DNA of 64,000 nt from assembly GCA_013141115.1 (NCBI GenBank), contig JABFRP010000002.1:2716647-2780646 (forward strand), in the 5' to 3' direction. This document shows positions 47,406-58,170 of the stretch, one piece after another. The stretch comes from Ferruginibacter sp. GTDB taxonomy: Bacteria; Bacteroidota; Bacteroidia; Chitinophagales; Chitinophagaceae. The notes under the pieces are model-generated. The model had not been told where the DNA came from and did not search any database. It was given only the letters and a program-made list of their open reading frames with translations. Position 1 is the stretch's first letter; every line of letters begins with the position of its first letter. Position numbers and translations under genes: made by a program.

Positions 47406-47430
47406 TGGAGATTATTTTAAAAAATGTGTT

Positions 47431-47745
47431 TTAATATGTGCTCAGTCGCCCCATTATTTTTTCCAACGCACTTTTTAATTTATCAATGGCACCGCTTACT
47501 GCCAGGTCGTGTGTGTTGGCCACATCTTTAACAGCAATGGGCTGTCTGCCTTCAATACGTGCCTCAATCATACAACGTTTATCATTCTGTCCGTCTTTGT
47601 GCCCGTTCTCATCAGAAAGATGCACTTCCAACCGGGTAATATTTTCACTAAACCTGCTTAATTCTTCTGAGAGTAAGCTGTGCAGCTTAGCGCCAAATGA
47701 TTCATGTACGGTTAAATTGTTATCGGTATTTATTTGAATGGTCAT
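47431..47745 (-). CDS. HPF/RaiA-like ribosome-associated protein
   Basis: FSENITRLEVHLSDENGHKDGQNDKRCMIEARIEGRQPIAVKDVANTHDLAVSGAIDKLKSALE. Confidence 0.82.
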   Translation of the reverse strand: MTIQINTDNNLTVHESFGAKLHSLLSEELSRFSENITRLEVHLSDENGHKDGQNDKRCMIEARIEGRQPIAVKDVANTHDLAVSGAIDKLKSALEKIMGRLSTY

Positions 47746-47817
47746 AAGGTTTTTTATGTGTGGTGTAATTATAAGATTGGGTAAATGTTCTTTGAAAGTT
47801 AACTATTCAATACTTAC

Positions 47818-48030
47818 TTATTCTAATTCTTTAATAGTATAATTGCCAACTTTACTCACTTGGTTTTGTAATTCATTTACTTTGATTGGCTTACTCATCG
47901 TAAGAAAAACTTTTGGAGGATCAAGGGATACTTCTGCTTTTTCAACCTGGAAAATCAGCAATAGCGCTCTTTTAACTTGAATAGCGCAATCCTCACCTCT
48001 CATCCCATCCAGGTAATAATTTTTTTCCAT
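47818..48030 (-). CDS. HMA-fold protein without canonical CxxC (likely start MEKNYYL at 48030)
   Basis: YLDGMRGEDCAIQVKRALLLIFQVEKAEVSLDPPKVFLTMSKPIKVNELQNQVSKVGNYTI. Confidence 0.7.
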   Translation of the reverse strand: MEKNYYLDGMRGEDCAIQVKRALLLIFQVEKAEVSLDPPKVFLTMSKPIKVNELQNQVSKVGNYTIKELE

Positions 48031-48135
48031 AACAGTTTGTTTTCTAAAAATCATTTCAATGATATTTGTATACATACCTATGCGTAAACACACAAATACT
48101 GTTAATCGAAGTTCAGCTCTTTTTATGGAAATAGA

Positions 48136-48175
48136 GTTACAGAATTAGCCTTAAAAGTTACATTATTCACACATC
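48136..48175 (-). promoter_or_regulatory. sixth copy of the two-part box, upstream of the HMA-like gene
   Basis: GATGTGTGAATAAT-N20-TGTAAC on minus strand (48162-48175 and 48136-48141). Confidence 0.45.
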
Positions 48176-48222
48176 TGAGAGTGCGAATTTAAATGGAGTA
48201 ATGTATTTTGGGATATTGTGGG

Positions 48223-49719
48223 TTATGTATTTGCCGCAGCCAGCAACTCATTAATTGATGCAGCACTTCTCCTTCCTTCGCCCATGGCAAGAATAACAGT
48301 GGCAGCACCCAATACAATATCGCCGCCGGCAAATATTTTTTTCATAGAAGTTTGCTGTGTTTCATCTACAACAATATTGCCTCTTTTATTTACATCCAAT
48401 TGTGGAGTGGTTTGGCTGATGAGTGGATTACTACCGTTGCCTACGGCAACAATTACAGTATCTACATCCAGTATAAATTCGCTGTTTTTAATTTCAACAG
48501 GCGATCTTCTGCCCGAAGCATCGGGCTCACCCAATTCATATTGTAAACATTCCATTCCTGTTACACGGCCATTTTCGTCACCCAATATTTTCCTGGCATT
48601 ACGAAGTAATAAAAACTCTATGCCTTCTTCTTTAGCATGTTCTACTTCTTCTTTACGTGCCGGCATTTCGTTCTCACTTCTTCTGTACACTACAAAAACT
48701 TTTTCAGCACCCAGGCGCTTTGCCATTCTTGCAGCATCCATAGCTACATTACCACCGCCAAGTACAGCTACATTTTTAGAAGGATAAACGGGGGTGCTTG
48801 CATCAGCATGAAATGCTTTCATAAGATTGATACGGGTAAGATATTCATTAGCGGCAAACACGCCAATCAAATTTTCTCCTTCAATACCCATAAAGATGGG
48901 AAGCCCTGCACCGGTGCCAATAAATACGGCATCATACCCATCCTTATCAATAAGGTCAGTTAGTTTTCTGGTACGGCCCACTACAAAATTTGTTTTTATT
49001 TCAACACCCATTGCGCTGAGTGTTTCAATTTCTTTATCAATAATATCATTGGGTAACCTGAATTCGGGTATGCCATAACGCAATACACCGCCCAGTTTAT
49101 GAAAGGCTTCAAAAATTGTTACATGATGACCTTCACGCCTGCAATCGGCAGCAACTACCAGGCCTGCAGGGCCACTGCCTACCACAGCCACTTTTTTTCC
49201 GGTGGCTGGTTTTACAGCCGGTATTACAATTTTATTATTAATTCTTTCCCAGTCGGCAACAAAACGTTCCAATCTTCCAATGGCAACAGAGCTGTCAATA
49301 TCTTTTAAGGATTTGCCTAATGTGCAATGTAACTGGCATTGTTTTTCCTGCGGGCAAACCCTGCCGCAAACTGCAGGTAATAAAGTAGTTTCTTTAACCA
49401 CTGCAATAGCCTGTTCGTATTCGCCTTTAGCAATATGATCGATAAAGCGGGGGATATCAATTTTTACCGGGCAGCCTTCCATACAATTTTTTTTGGCGCA
49501 TTGCAAACAGCGAAAGGCTTCTACCTGCGCCTGTTCAAAACTGTAACCCAGTGCTACTTCTTCCATATTATGAGAACGCAATTCCGGATCCTGCACCGGC
49601 ATTTCCTGTGCCGGAATCTTTTGCCTTTCTTTTACTTTTAATGAAGTAGCTTTTGGTGCAAATTCTTTTAATAAAATTTGTGCCTGGCGTTGTAATGCTG
49701 CTGTTGTTTTGTAACTCAT
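48223..49719 (-). CDS. GltD-like NAD(P)-dependent oxidoreductase (SudA/NfnB-like)
   Basis: CLQCAKKNCMEGCPVKIDIPRFI; VAVVGSGPAGLVVAADCRREGHHVTIFEA; CRVCPQEKQCQ. Confidence 0.93.
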   Translation of the reverse strand: MSYKTTAALQRQAQILLKEFAPKATSLKVKERQKIPAQEMPVQDPELRSHNMEEVALGYSFEQAQVEAFRCLQCAKKNCMEGCPVKIDIPRFIDHIAKGEYEQAIAVVKETTLLPAVCGRVCPQEKQCQLHCTLGKSLKDIDSSVAIGRLERFVADWERINNKIVIPAVKPATGKKVAVVGSGPAGLVVAADCRREGHHVTIFEAFHKLGGVLRYGIPEFRLPNDIIDKEIETLSAMGVEIKTNFVVGRTRKLTDLIDKDGYDAVFIGTGAGLPIFMGIEGENLIGVFAANEYLTRINLMKAFHADASTPVYPSKNVAVLGGGNVAMDAARMAKRLGAEKVFVVYRRSENEMPARKEEVEHAKEEGIEFLLLRNARKILGDENGRVTGMECLQYELGEPDASGRRSPVEIKNSEFILDVDTVIVAVGNGSNPLISQTTPQLDVNKRGNIVVDETQQTSMKKIFAGGDIVLGAATVILAMGEGRRSAASINELLAAANT

Positions 49720-50576
49720 AACTGTACCTCTTTTACGTTTTTGTTAAAAGCTTTTTCAACAAAGCATTTGTAATGTGTTCTTTCAATTTCTTTATAAGCA
49801 TTCAATCGTGCTATCATGTTGTCGAAATCTACAAGGTGCCCGTCAAACTCAGGGCCATCTACACAAACAAATTTTACTTCTTTACCTACATTAACCCTGC
49901 AACCGCCGCACATACCGGTACCGTCTACCATTATTGTATTTAAGGATACTTGTGTAAATACTTTGTAAGGCCTGGTGGTTTCGGCACAAAACTTCATCAT
50001 CACCGGCGGACCAATGGCGATAACGATATCGGGTTTTAATTCCTGTTCGCATAATTCTTTCAGCGGTGCAGTTACCAATGCTTTTATACCGGCAGTGCCA
50101 TCATCAGTACAAATAATTAATTCATCTGCAATGGCACTCATTTCTTTTTGTAAAATGATCAGCTCTTCTGTTCTTGCACCAATGATAACCGTAACATGAT
50201 TGCCAGCATTTTTTAACGCCTGTGCAATGGGATGCATGGGAGCTACGCCAATGCCACCACAAACACAAACTGCTCTTCCAAAATTTTCAATGTGTGTAGG
50301 CTTGCCTAATGGGCCAAGCAGTGCCGGTAGTTTGTCACCTACATTAAAAGTGGCTAAATGTTTGGTGGTTTTACCTACCACCTGAAAGATGATGGTGATA
50401 GAGCCTTCTATTGTATCAGCATCTGCAATGGTAAGCGGAATGCGTTCGCCATAGTCATCATCGGTTTGTAAAATAATAAATTGCCCTGCCTGCCGCTCTT
50501 CTGCAATTAATGGTGCATGCAGGCGCATTAAAAATACATCCTGAGAAAGCTGTTGCTTATAAAGTATAGTGTTCAT
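49716..50576 (-). CDS. sulfide/dihydroorotate dehydrogenase-like FAD/NAD-binding protein (SudB/NfnA-like)
   Basis: VCVCGGIGVAPMHPIAQALK; MVDGTGMCGGCRVNVGKEVKFVCVDGPEFDGHLVDFD; overlaps partner gene by 4 bp. Confidence 0.92.
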   Translation of the reverse strand: MNTILYKQQLSQDVFLMRLHAPLIAEERQAGQFIILQTDDDYGERIPLTIADADTIEGSITIIFQVVGKTTKHLATFNVGDKLPALLGPLGKPTHIENFGRAVCVCGGIGVAPMHPIAQALKNAGNHVTVIIGARTEELIILQKEMSAIADELIICTDDGTAGIKALVTAPLKELCEQELKPDIVIAIGPPVMMKFCAETTRPYKVFTQVSLNTIMVDGTGMCGGCRVNVGKEVKFVCVDGPEFDGHLVDFDNMIARLNAYKEIERTHYKCFVEKAFNKNVKEVQL

Positions 50577-50697
50577 GTGTTACAATAAATTTCCAGGCAA
50601 ACTTAAAAATTAAATATGCCCGTAAATATGATAAATATTGGTTTTCATAAAGACAAAAATCATGAATTCAACAACTCACGTTGCTGTTTATCAATTA

Positions 50698-53109
50698 TCA
50701 ATTATCAATTCTCATTTTGTAAAACGAACGCCATACAAAAACCAATGCAATAGCAAGAAATACCAAACCAAAGTAAGGTGCCATATCCCTAAAGCTTTCT
50801 GATATAGATATTTCCATAGCCAGTAAACCAAACAATGTGGTGAATTTGATGATGGGATTTAACGCAACTGATGAAGTATCTTTAAATGGATCACCTACGG
50901 TATCACCCACTACAGTTGCATCATGCAACGGTGTTCCTTTTTCTTTAAGATCAACTTCCACTACTTTTTTTGCATTATCCCATGCGCCACCGGCATTGGC
51001 CATAAACACTGCCTGAAACAAACCAAACACAGCAATTGCCAATAAATAACTTACAAATAAACTTACTGCATTTACGCCGCCTACGCTTGATGGTGAGGAT
51101 AAAAATGCAAAGGCCAGCGAGAAAAAGAACACCGCAATAAAAATATTGAACATTCCTTTTTGTGCATATTGTGTACAGATTTTCACTACATCTTTCGACA
51201 TTTGCAGGTCGGCTTTTTTAGGTGCATCGGGGTCGAGGTTGATATTATCTTTAATATATTTTACAGCCCTGTAAGCGCCTGTGGTAACGGCCTGTAGCGA
51301 TGCTCCGGTAAACCAGTAAATAACACCACCACCAATAATAACACCTAAAATAGTGTAAGGGTTTAAAAGGTTCAGCACTTTTTCCGGTTCAATATTAAGT
51401 GTTGTTTTTATCATCAGTATCAAAGAAAATATCATGGTGGTGGCACCGGCAACTGCCGTACCTATCAATACAGGTTTTGCTGTAGCTTTAAATGTATTGC
51501 CTGCCTCATCATTTTTTTCCAGGTAATATTTTGCCTTTTCCCAATCGGGTTTAAAGCCAAAATCTTTTTCAATTTCTGCATCAATATTGGGTACTTCTTC
51601 AATTAAGGATAATTCATAAATAGATTGTGCATTATCTGTAACAGGGCCATAACTGTCTACTGCAATAGTTACGGGTCCCATGCCCAGCATACCAAATGCC
51701 ACAAGACCAAAAGAAAAAATAGATGGGTAGATCATTATTTCATCCAAGCCGAAAGTGCTGATGAAATAAGCCATAAACATCAGTACAAAAAATACTGCAC
51801 CTTTCCAGAAGGCAGAAAAATTACCCGCTACTAATCCTGATAATAAAACTAATGAAGCACCACCTTCTCGGCCAGCCCGTACAATTTCTTTTACGTGTAA
51901 AGATTTTGGAGAGGTAAATATTTTGGTGAATTCCGGTATTAGTGCAGCACCAATTGTACCACAACTGATGATAGCAGAAAGTATCCACCACATTTCTGTA
52001 TTGCCATTTAGGTCGGGCAGTAATATCCAGCTTACAATAAAAGTAACAATGATGGAAAGTATAGAAGTGATCCATACCAGATTGGTCAATGGTCTTTCAA
52101 AATCAATATCTTCTTTTTTACTGTATAGCGCATTGCTGATAAAATTATTTATCCAGAAAGATAAAACAGAAGTGATCACCATCATTATCCGCATGGCAAA
52201 TATCCATATCAGTAATTCAGTTTGAATACCTGCACCGCTAACGGCTAATAAGATAAAGGAGATCAATGCCACACCTGTTACACCGTAAGTTTCAAAACCA
52301 TCGGCGGTAGGGCCAACAGAATCACCTGCATTATCACCGGTACAATCTGCAATTACGCCGGGGTTACGTGGATCATCTTCACCAATTTTAAAAACCACTT
52401 TCATCAGGTCGGAACCAATGTCGGCAATTTTTGTAAATATACCTCCGGCAATTCTTAACACTGATGCACCTAAAGATTCTCCAATGGCAAAACCTATAAA
52501 ACAAGCACCTGCAAGTTTGCCGGGCATCAGCAATAAAATAATTAACATCATCATCAGCTCCACACAAATCAGTACCACACCAATGCTCATACCAGAGTTT
52601 AACGGAATTTTTAAAAGGTTAAGTGGTTGCCTTTTTAATGATGCAAAGGCCATACGGGCATTGGCCAGTGTATTCATCCTTATACCAAATGCGGCAACAA
52701 TATAAGACCCCATCATGCCAATGATTGTCCAGGTGATGATTAACAACACACCACCAAATCCAAATAATGCTTTTCCTTCATGATCTTTGGCTAAAAAACC
52801 AAAATAAAATGTAACTACTGTACCAATAAAAACAAACAGTATGGCTAACAACTTGCCTTGTTGTTTTAAATAGGTGCTGCAGGTTTGATAAATAATTTCA
52901 GAAATCTCCAGCATGCTTTTGTGTGCAGGTAGTTTTCTTATTTTCATATAATGGTATAAACCAAATACAAGCCCAAGTGCGGTAACTAAAAACCCCCAGT
53001 ACAATGTTGGGTCGGCATGAATGGCATCGGGTATTTGTAAATCGGCTTCGCCTGCCTGAACAAGAAAAGGTACAAGAAGGCTACAAAGAAAAATGCTGAA
53101 CTTTTTCAT
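50698..53109 (-). CDS. hppA: membrane-bound ion-translocating pyrophosphatase (start probably MKKFS at 53109)
   Basis: GIFTKIADIGSDLMKVVFKIGEDDPRNPGVIADCTGDNAGDSVGPTADGFETYG; DTVGDPFKDTSSVALNPIIKF. Confidence 0.97.
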   Translation of the reverse strand: MKKFSIFLCSLLVPFLVQAGEADLQIPDAIHADPTLYWGFLVTALGLVFGLYHYMKIRKLPAHKSMLEISEIIYQTCSTYLKQQGKLLAILFVFIGTVVTFYFGFLAKDHEGKALFGFGGVLLIITWTIIGMMGSYIVAAFGIRMNTLANARMAFASLKRQPLNLLKIPLNSGMSIGVVLICVELMMMLIILLLMPGKLAGACFIGFAIGESLGASVLRIAGGIFTKIADIGSDLMKVVFKIGEDDPRNPGVIADCTGDNAGDSVGPTADGFETYGVTGVALISFILLAVSGAGIQTELLIWIFAMRIMMVITSVLSFWINNFISNALYSKKEDIDFERPLTNLVWITSILSIIVTFIVSWILLPDLNGNTEMWWILSAIISCGTIGAALIPEFTKIFTSPKSLHVKEIVRAGREGGASLVLLSGLVAGNFSAFWKGAVFFVLMFMAYFISTFGLDEIMIYPSIFSFGLVAFGMLGMGPVTIAVDSYGPVTDNAQSIYELSLIEEVPNIDAEIEKDFGFKPDWEKAKYYLEKNDEAGNTFKATAKPVLIGTAVAGATTMIFSLILMIKTTLNIEPEKVLNLLNPYTILGVIIGGGVIYWFTGASLQAVTTGAYRAVKYIKDNINLDPDAPKKADLQMSKDVVKICTQYAQKGMFNIFIAVFFFSLAFAFLSSPSSVGGVNAVSLFVSYLLAIAVFGLFQAVFMANAGGAWDNAKKVVEVDLKEKGTPLHDATVVGDTVGDPFKDTSSVALNPIIKFTTLFGLLAMEISISESFRDMAPYFGLVFLAIALVFVWRSFYKMRIDN

Positions 53110-53461
53110 AATATATACATTTTGAAATTTGCGGAGAGCGTGGAAAGGATTTAGCACAACACATCGTAATCGGTAGTATTAAAACAAAAAATAGAATGAA
53201 CAAAGTTAGATGGGGTTATTGGGTGTTTACTGATGCTTATCAGTAAAAAAACAGTTTGTGGTCATTGCTTTTAGGCGTTTTGCGGAATATTTTTTTACGC
53301 AAACGTTGCCGGAGTTAGGAGTGGCTTAAGTGCTAAGTAATGAGTTGTTTTTGGGGACAAGTTGCGGTTCTCTCGGCAACATTATTGCACTGTTTATCCC
53401 GGGGAACAAGAGATACTTTTGTGCTGCGTATCGTTGGCGGACTTTTACCGAAGCATAAATA

Positions 53462-53494
53462 AAAAAGCAAAATCCAACCTTAGCTGGATTTTGC
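53462..53494 (-). terminator. hairpin with minus-strand T-run on the left side of the CRISPR array
   Basis: GCAAAATCCAaccttagcTGGATTTTGC; on minus strand followed by TTTTTT. Confidence 0.6.
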
Positions 53495-53546
53495 AAGGAG
53501 CAGATTGGCATAGCCGCTCTGCCTGATAAAGATAAATAAAACTATC

Positions 53547-56362
53547 GTTGTGATTTGCTTTCAAACATTTAACTAACTTAGTTCTTTAACAACTTCTTTT
53601 AAGGTCTATTAGTGGTGCGTTGGTTGTGATTTGCTTTCAAACATTTAACTAACTTAGTTCTTTAACAACAGAAGGTACCGAAATGATGGTAGATAAAAGG
53701 TTGTGATTTGCTTTCAAACATTTAACTAACTTAGTTCTTTAACAACAGTTACCGTTTTTAGATTTGGAAGTAGGGGGTTGTGATTTGCTTTCAAACATTT
53801 AACTAACTTAGTTCTTTAACAACGTATTCGTAAATTAATTGTATCTATCATTGTTGTGATTTGCTTTCAAACATTTAACTAACTTAGTTCTTTAACAACT
53901 AAAACAGGGCCGATTAAAGTACTGCTCTGTTGTGATTTGCTTTCAAACATTTAACTAACTTAGTTCTTTAACAACAGCAAACAAAGTCCAGTTCCTGAAA
54001 CGGATGTTGTGATTTGCTTTCAAACATTTAACTAACTTAGTTCTTTAACAACAAAAAATATTTGCTAAGTGCAATCAATTTTGTTGTGATTTGCTTTCAA
54101 ACATTTAACTAACTTAGTTCTTTAACAACGTTGCGGTAAGCATAGCGCAATAGTACAGGGTTGTGATTTGCTTTCAAACATTTAACTAACTTAGTTCTTT
54201 AACAACAACGGTATCGTTGAAGTGACTAAGGACGGTGTTGTGATTTGCTTTCAAACATTTAACTAACTTAGTTCTTTAACAACCATGTACATGTGGATGG
54301 TGTGTATAAGGTTGTTGTGATTTGCTTTCAAACATTTAACTAACTTAGTTCTTTAACAACCCGGCTGATGCTGTAGTGATTGCTGCTTCTGTTGTGATTT
54401 GCTTTCAAACATTTAACTAACTTAGTTCTTTAACAACAATGGTAGTGAAGCCAGGGAAATAAATGATAGTTGTGATTTGCTTTCAAACATTTAACTAACT
54501 TAGTTCTTTAACAACTGAAAAGTTTGAGGCTATAATGCAGCGTGTGTTGTGATTTGCTTTCAAACATTTAACTAACTTAGTTCTTTAACAACGCCAAAAG
54601 AATTTTTATACCCTTTTACCTGTTGTGATTTGCTTTCAAACATTTAACTAACTTAGTTCTTTAACAACTTAGTAAATCTACCATAAAAACAAGTATAAGT
54701 TGTGATTTGCTTTCAAACATTTAACTAACTTAGTTCTTTAACAACTGTAAGTACATTCAAAATTGTAAACACCCCGTTGTGATTTGCTTTCAAACATTTA
54801 ACTAACTTAGTTCTTTAACAACCTTTTAGCCGTAACCTTTGCGCCGTTATGTGTTGTGATTTGCTTTCAAACATTTAACTAACTTAGTTCTTTAACAACT
54901 TGTAATTATTAATTTTATTGTAAAGGCAAGTTGTGATTTGCTTTCAAACATTTAACTAACTTAGTTCTTTAACAACAAGGATTTAAATCTTCTTTACGTT
55001 CTAAAAGTTGTGATTTGCTTTCAAACATTTAACTAACTTAGTTCTTTAACAACCCTAAACGCTTAAACCATCAATTCGCCAATGTTGTGATTTGCTTTCA
55101 AACATTTAACTAACTTAGTTCTTTAACAACAAAGTTTAAACAATTGTCTGCTGGAATTAAGTTGTGATTTGCTTTCAAACATTTAACTAACTTAGTTCTT
55201 TAACAACGCCGGTGCCAAACAATTACGTGCCGAGTTAGTTGTGATTTGCTTTCAAACATTTAACTAACTTAGTTCTTTAACAACTGACGATGCATATGGC
55301 AATTTAACCATACAGTTGTGATTTGCTTTCAAACATTTAACTAACTTAGTTCTTTAACAACTCCATGGCAGTTTTTAATTGGTAAGGGTTGGTTGTGATT
55401 TGCTTTCAAACATTTAACTAACTTAGTTCTTTAACAACAGCGAAAGCCCAAACGAACATGGTTTTTATGTTGTGATTTGCTTTCAAACATTTAACTAACT
55501 TAGTTCTTTAACAACATCTTCTGAAGGAGTTATTTTATCATCAGAGTTGTGATTTGCTTTCAAACATTTAACTAACTTAGTTCTTTAACAACATGTTTGT
55601 AATATTTTTAGAAGTGTCTTTAGTTGTGATTTGCTTTCAAACATTTAACTAACTTAGTTCTTTAACAACTCTTTTTTGATTTCCTTAAAGAATATCTTGT
55701 TGTGATTTGCTTTCAAACATTTAACTAACTTAGTTCTTTAACAACTAACAACAATACAATGAATGTCTTCAACCAGTTGTGATTTGCTTTCAAACATTTA
55801 ACTAACTTAGTTCTTTAACAACTAATAGCATTTTGTAGCTGCACCAGCACCAGTTGTGATTTGCTTTCAAACATTTAACTAACTTAGTTCTTTAACAACT
55901 TCAGCGGTTTAATATTAGCAGCGGCACGGGTTGTGATTTGCTTTCAAACATTTAACTAACTTAGTTCTTTAACAACGCCGACTACGACAGCATAATGAAT
56001 TACATGTTGTGATTTGCTTTCAAACATTTAACTAACTTAGTTCTTTAACAACTCCGCTTTTATCATCGCAATAGTTTCTTCGGTTGTGATTTGCTTTCAA
56101 ACATTTAACTAACTTAGTTCTTTAACAACACCGCTATGTTTTTAAATGGTGAGTTTACCGTTGTGATTTGCTTTCAAACATTTAACTAACTTAGTTCTTT
56201 AACAACTTATTTATGATGATCATGTTTTTTTACCAGGTTGTGATTTGCTTTCAAACATTTAACTAACTTAGTTCTTTAACAACCATTGCTTATAATCAAA
56301 GTAGCTATTTTAGCTGTTGTGATTTGCTTTCAAACATTTAACTAACTTAGTTCTTTAACAAC
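53547..56362 (+). CRISPR. Type II-C CRISPR array, 37 identical 47-nt repeats and 36 spacers of 29-32 nt
   Basis: Repeat GTTGTGATTTGCTTTCAAACATTTAACTAACTTAGTTCTTTAACAAC; starts counted individually from 53547 to 56316; crRNA strand inferred from tracrRNA anti-repeat. Confidence 0.98.
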
Positions 56363-56481
56363 AGGGTTTGCCGAAATGCTTACTGGTATTGGTTCTAAGT
56401 TGAATTTTAGGAATAAAAATCTGCCCTTCGGTTCATTTTTTTATTCCTGTTTTGCTTAAAAAGTTGTTGTTAAAAATGATC

Positions 56482-56518
56482 AAAGCCTGCTGGTTTATTG
56501 GCCAGCAGGCTTTTTTTT
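56482..56518 (+). terminator. strong rho-independent terminator between array and cas2
   Basis: AGCCTGCTGGtttattggCCAGCAGGCTttttttt. Confidence 0.85.
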
Positions 56519-56536
56519 GGCAGTGGTGCAAATAAT

Positions 56537-56608
56537 GGGCAGATCCCTCGCTATGCTCGGGATGACAGCAAGGTTGGGCAGATCCTTCGCTACGCTCAGG
56601 ATGACAGC
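56537..56608 (+). repeat. two copies of GGGCAGATCC(C/T)TCGCTA(T/C)GCTC(G/A)GGATGACAGC interspersed repeat
   Basis: Direct read of two adjacent near-identical 33-nt units. Confidence 0.9.
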
Positions 56609-56619
56609 CGCTTTCAACA

Positions 56620-57049
<430 letters not shown>

Positions 57050-57050
<1 letters not shown>

Positions 57051-57388
57051 TATATTTCATCATTTAAAAATTTCCATTCCGGGTTAAGTGTATTGATCAA
57101 CGCTTCTTTTTTACTTCGCCTCCAGCCTTTAATTTCTTTTTCTCTTGCAATAGCATTTTCTACCTGATGAAATCTTTCGTAATACAGTAAAAAATAAGCA
57201 TTGTATTGTCCTGCAAAAGATTTGTGCCTGAAGGGTATGGAGTTTTCTTCGTGTTCTTTTAGCCGTCTGTATAAGTCGTTGGTAATGCCGGTGTATAAAA
57301 CGGTTTTGTTTTTATTGGTAACAATGTAAATGTAATAATTATGGCCGCCAGATATTTTCATTACAGTCTGTATTTTATAAATGCTCAT
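57050..57388 (-). CDS. GIY-YIG nuclease family protein inserted between cas1 and cas2
   Basis: YYIYIVTNKNKTVLYTGITNDLYRRLKEHEE...AREKEIKGWRRSKKEALINTLNPEWKFL. Confidence 0.95.
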
Positions 57389-57412
57389 TAATGCTTCGCT
57401 CTTTCAACCAAA

Positions 57413-58160
57413 GCTGTCATCCCGACGAAGGAGGGACCTGCTCATCCAAGCTGCCGGTTGCTATTGAGCAAAGACATACTCACTACACAAAGCCCACTCT
57501 GAATTTCACAAGTCCTCTGCAAATTATTCAAGCCTTTTTTGTTGGCACTCTTTAATGCTGGCCTGCAGCACCGCCGGGCAGATCCTTCGCTACGCTCTGG
57601 ACGACAGCTGCACTTGGACATTGGTGAAAAGCCTGCTATTTATCAATGCTCATGATTGCTTTTTTGTTCCAATCAAAGCTGTCTTCCCGACGAAGGAGGG
57701 ACCTGCTCATCCAAGCTGCCGGTTGCTATTGAGCAAAGACATACTCACTACACAAAGCCCACTCTGAATTTCACAAATTCTCTGCAAATTATTCAAGCCT
57801 TTTTTGTTGGCACTCTTTAATGCCGGCCTGCAGCACCGCCGGGCAGATCCTTCGCTACGCTCTGGACGACAGCTGTACTTGGAGCATTGGCGAAAAGCTT
57901 GCTATTTATCAATGCTCATGATTGCTTTTTTGTTCCAATCAAAGCTGTCATCCCGACGAAGGAGGGACCTGCTCATCCAAGCTGCCAGTTGCTATTCAGC
58001 AAAGACCTACTCACTACACAAAGCCCACTCTGAATTTCACAAGTCCTCTGCAAATTATTCAAGCCTTTTTTGTTGGCACTCTCTAATGCTGGCCCGCAGC
58101 ACCGCCGGGCAGATCCTTCGCTACGCTCTGGACGACAGCTGTACTTGGGCATTTGTACAA
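57413..58160. repeat. tandem ~265-bp repeat, about 2.8 copies, built around inverted interspersed-repeat units
   Basis: GCTGTC(A/T)TCCCGACGAAGGAGGGACCTGCTCATCCAAGCTGCC begins at 57413, 57678 and 57944; each unit ends with GGGCAGATCCTTCGCTACGCTCTGGACGACAGC. Confidence 0.92.
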
Positions 58161-58170
58161 AGCCATTCAT

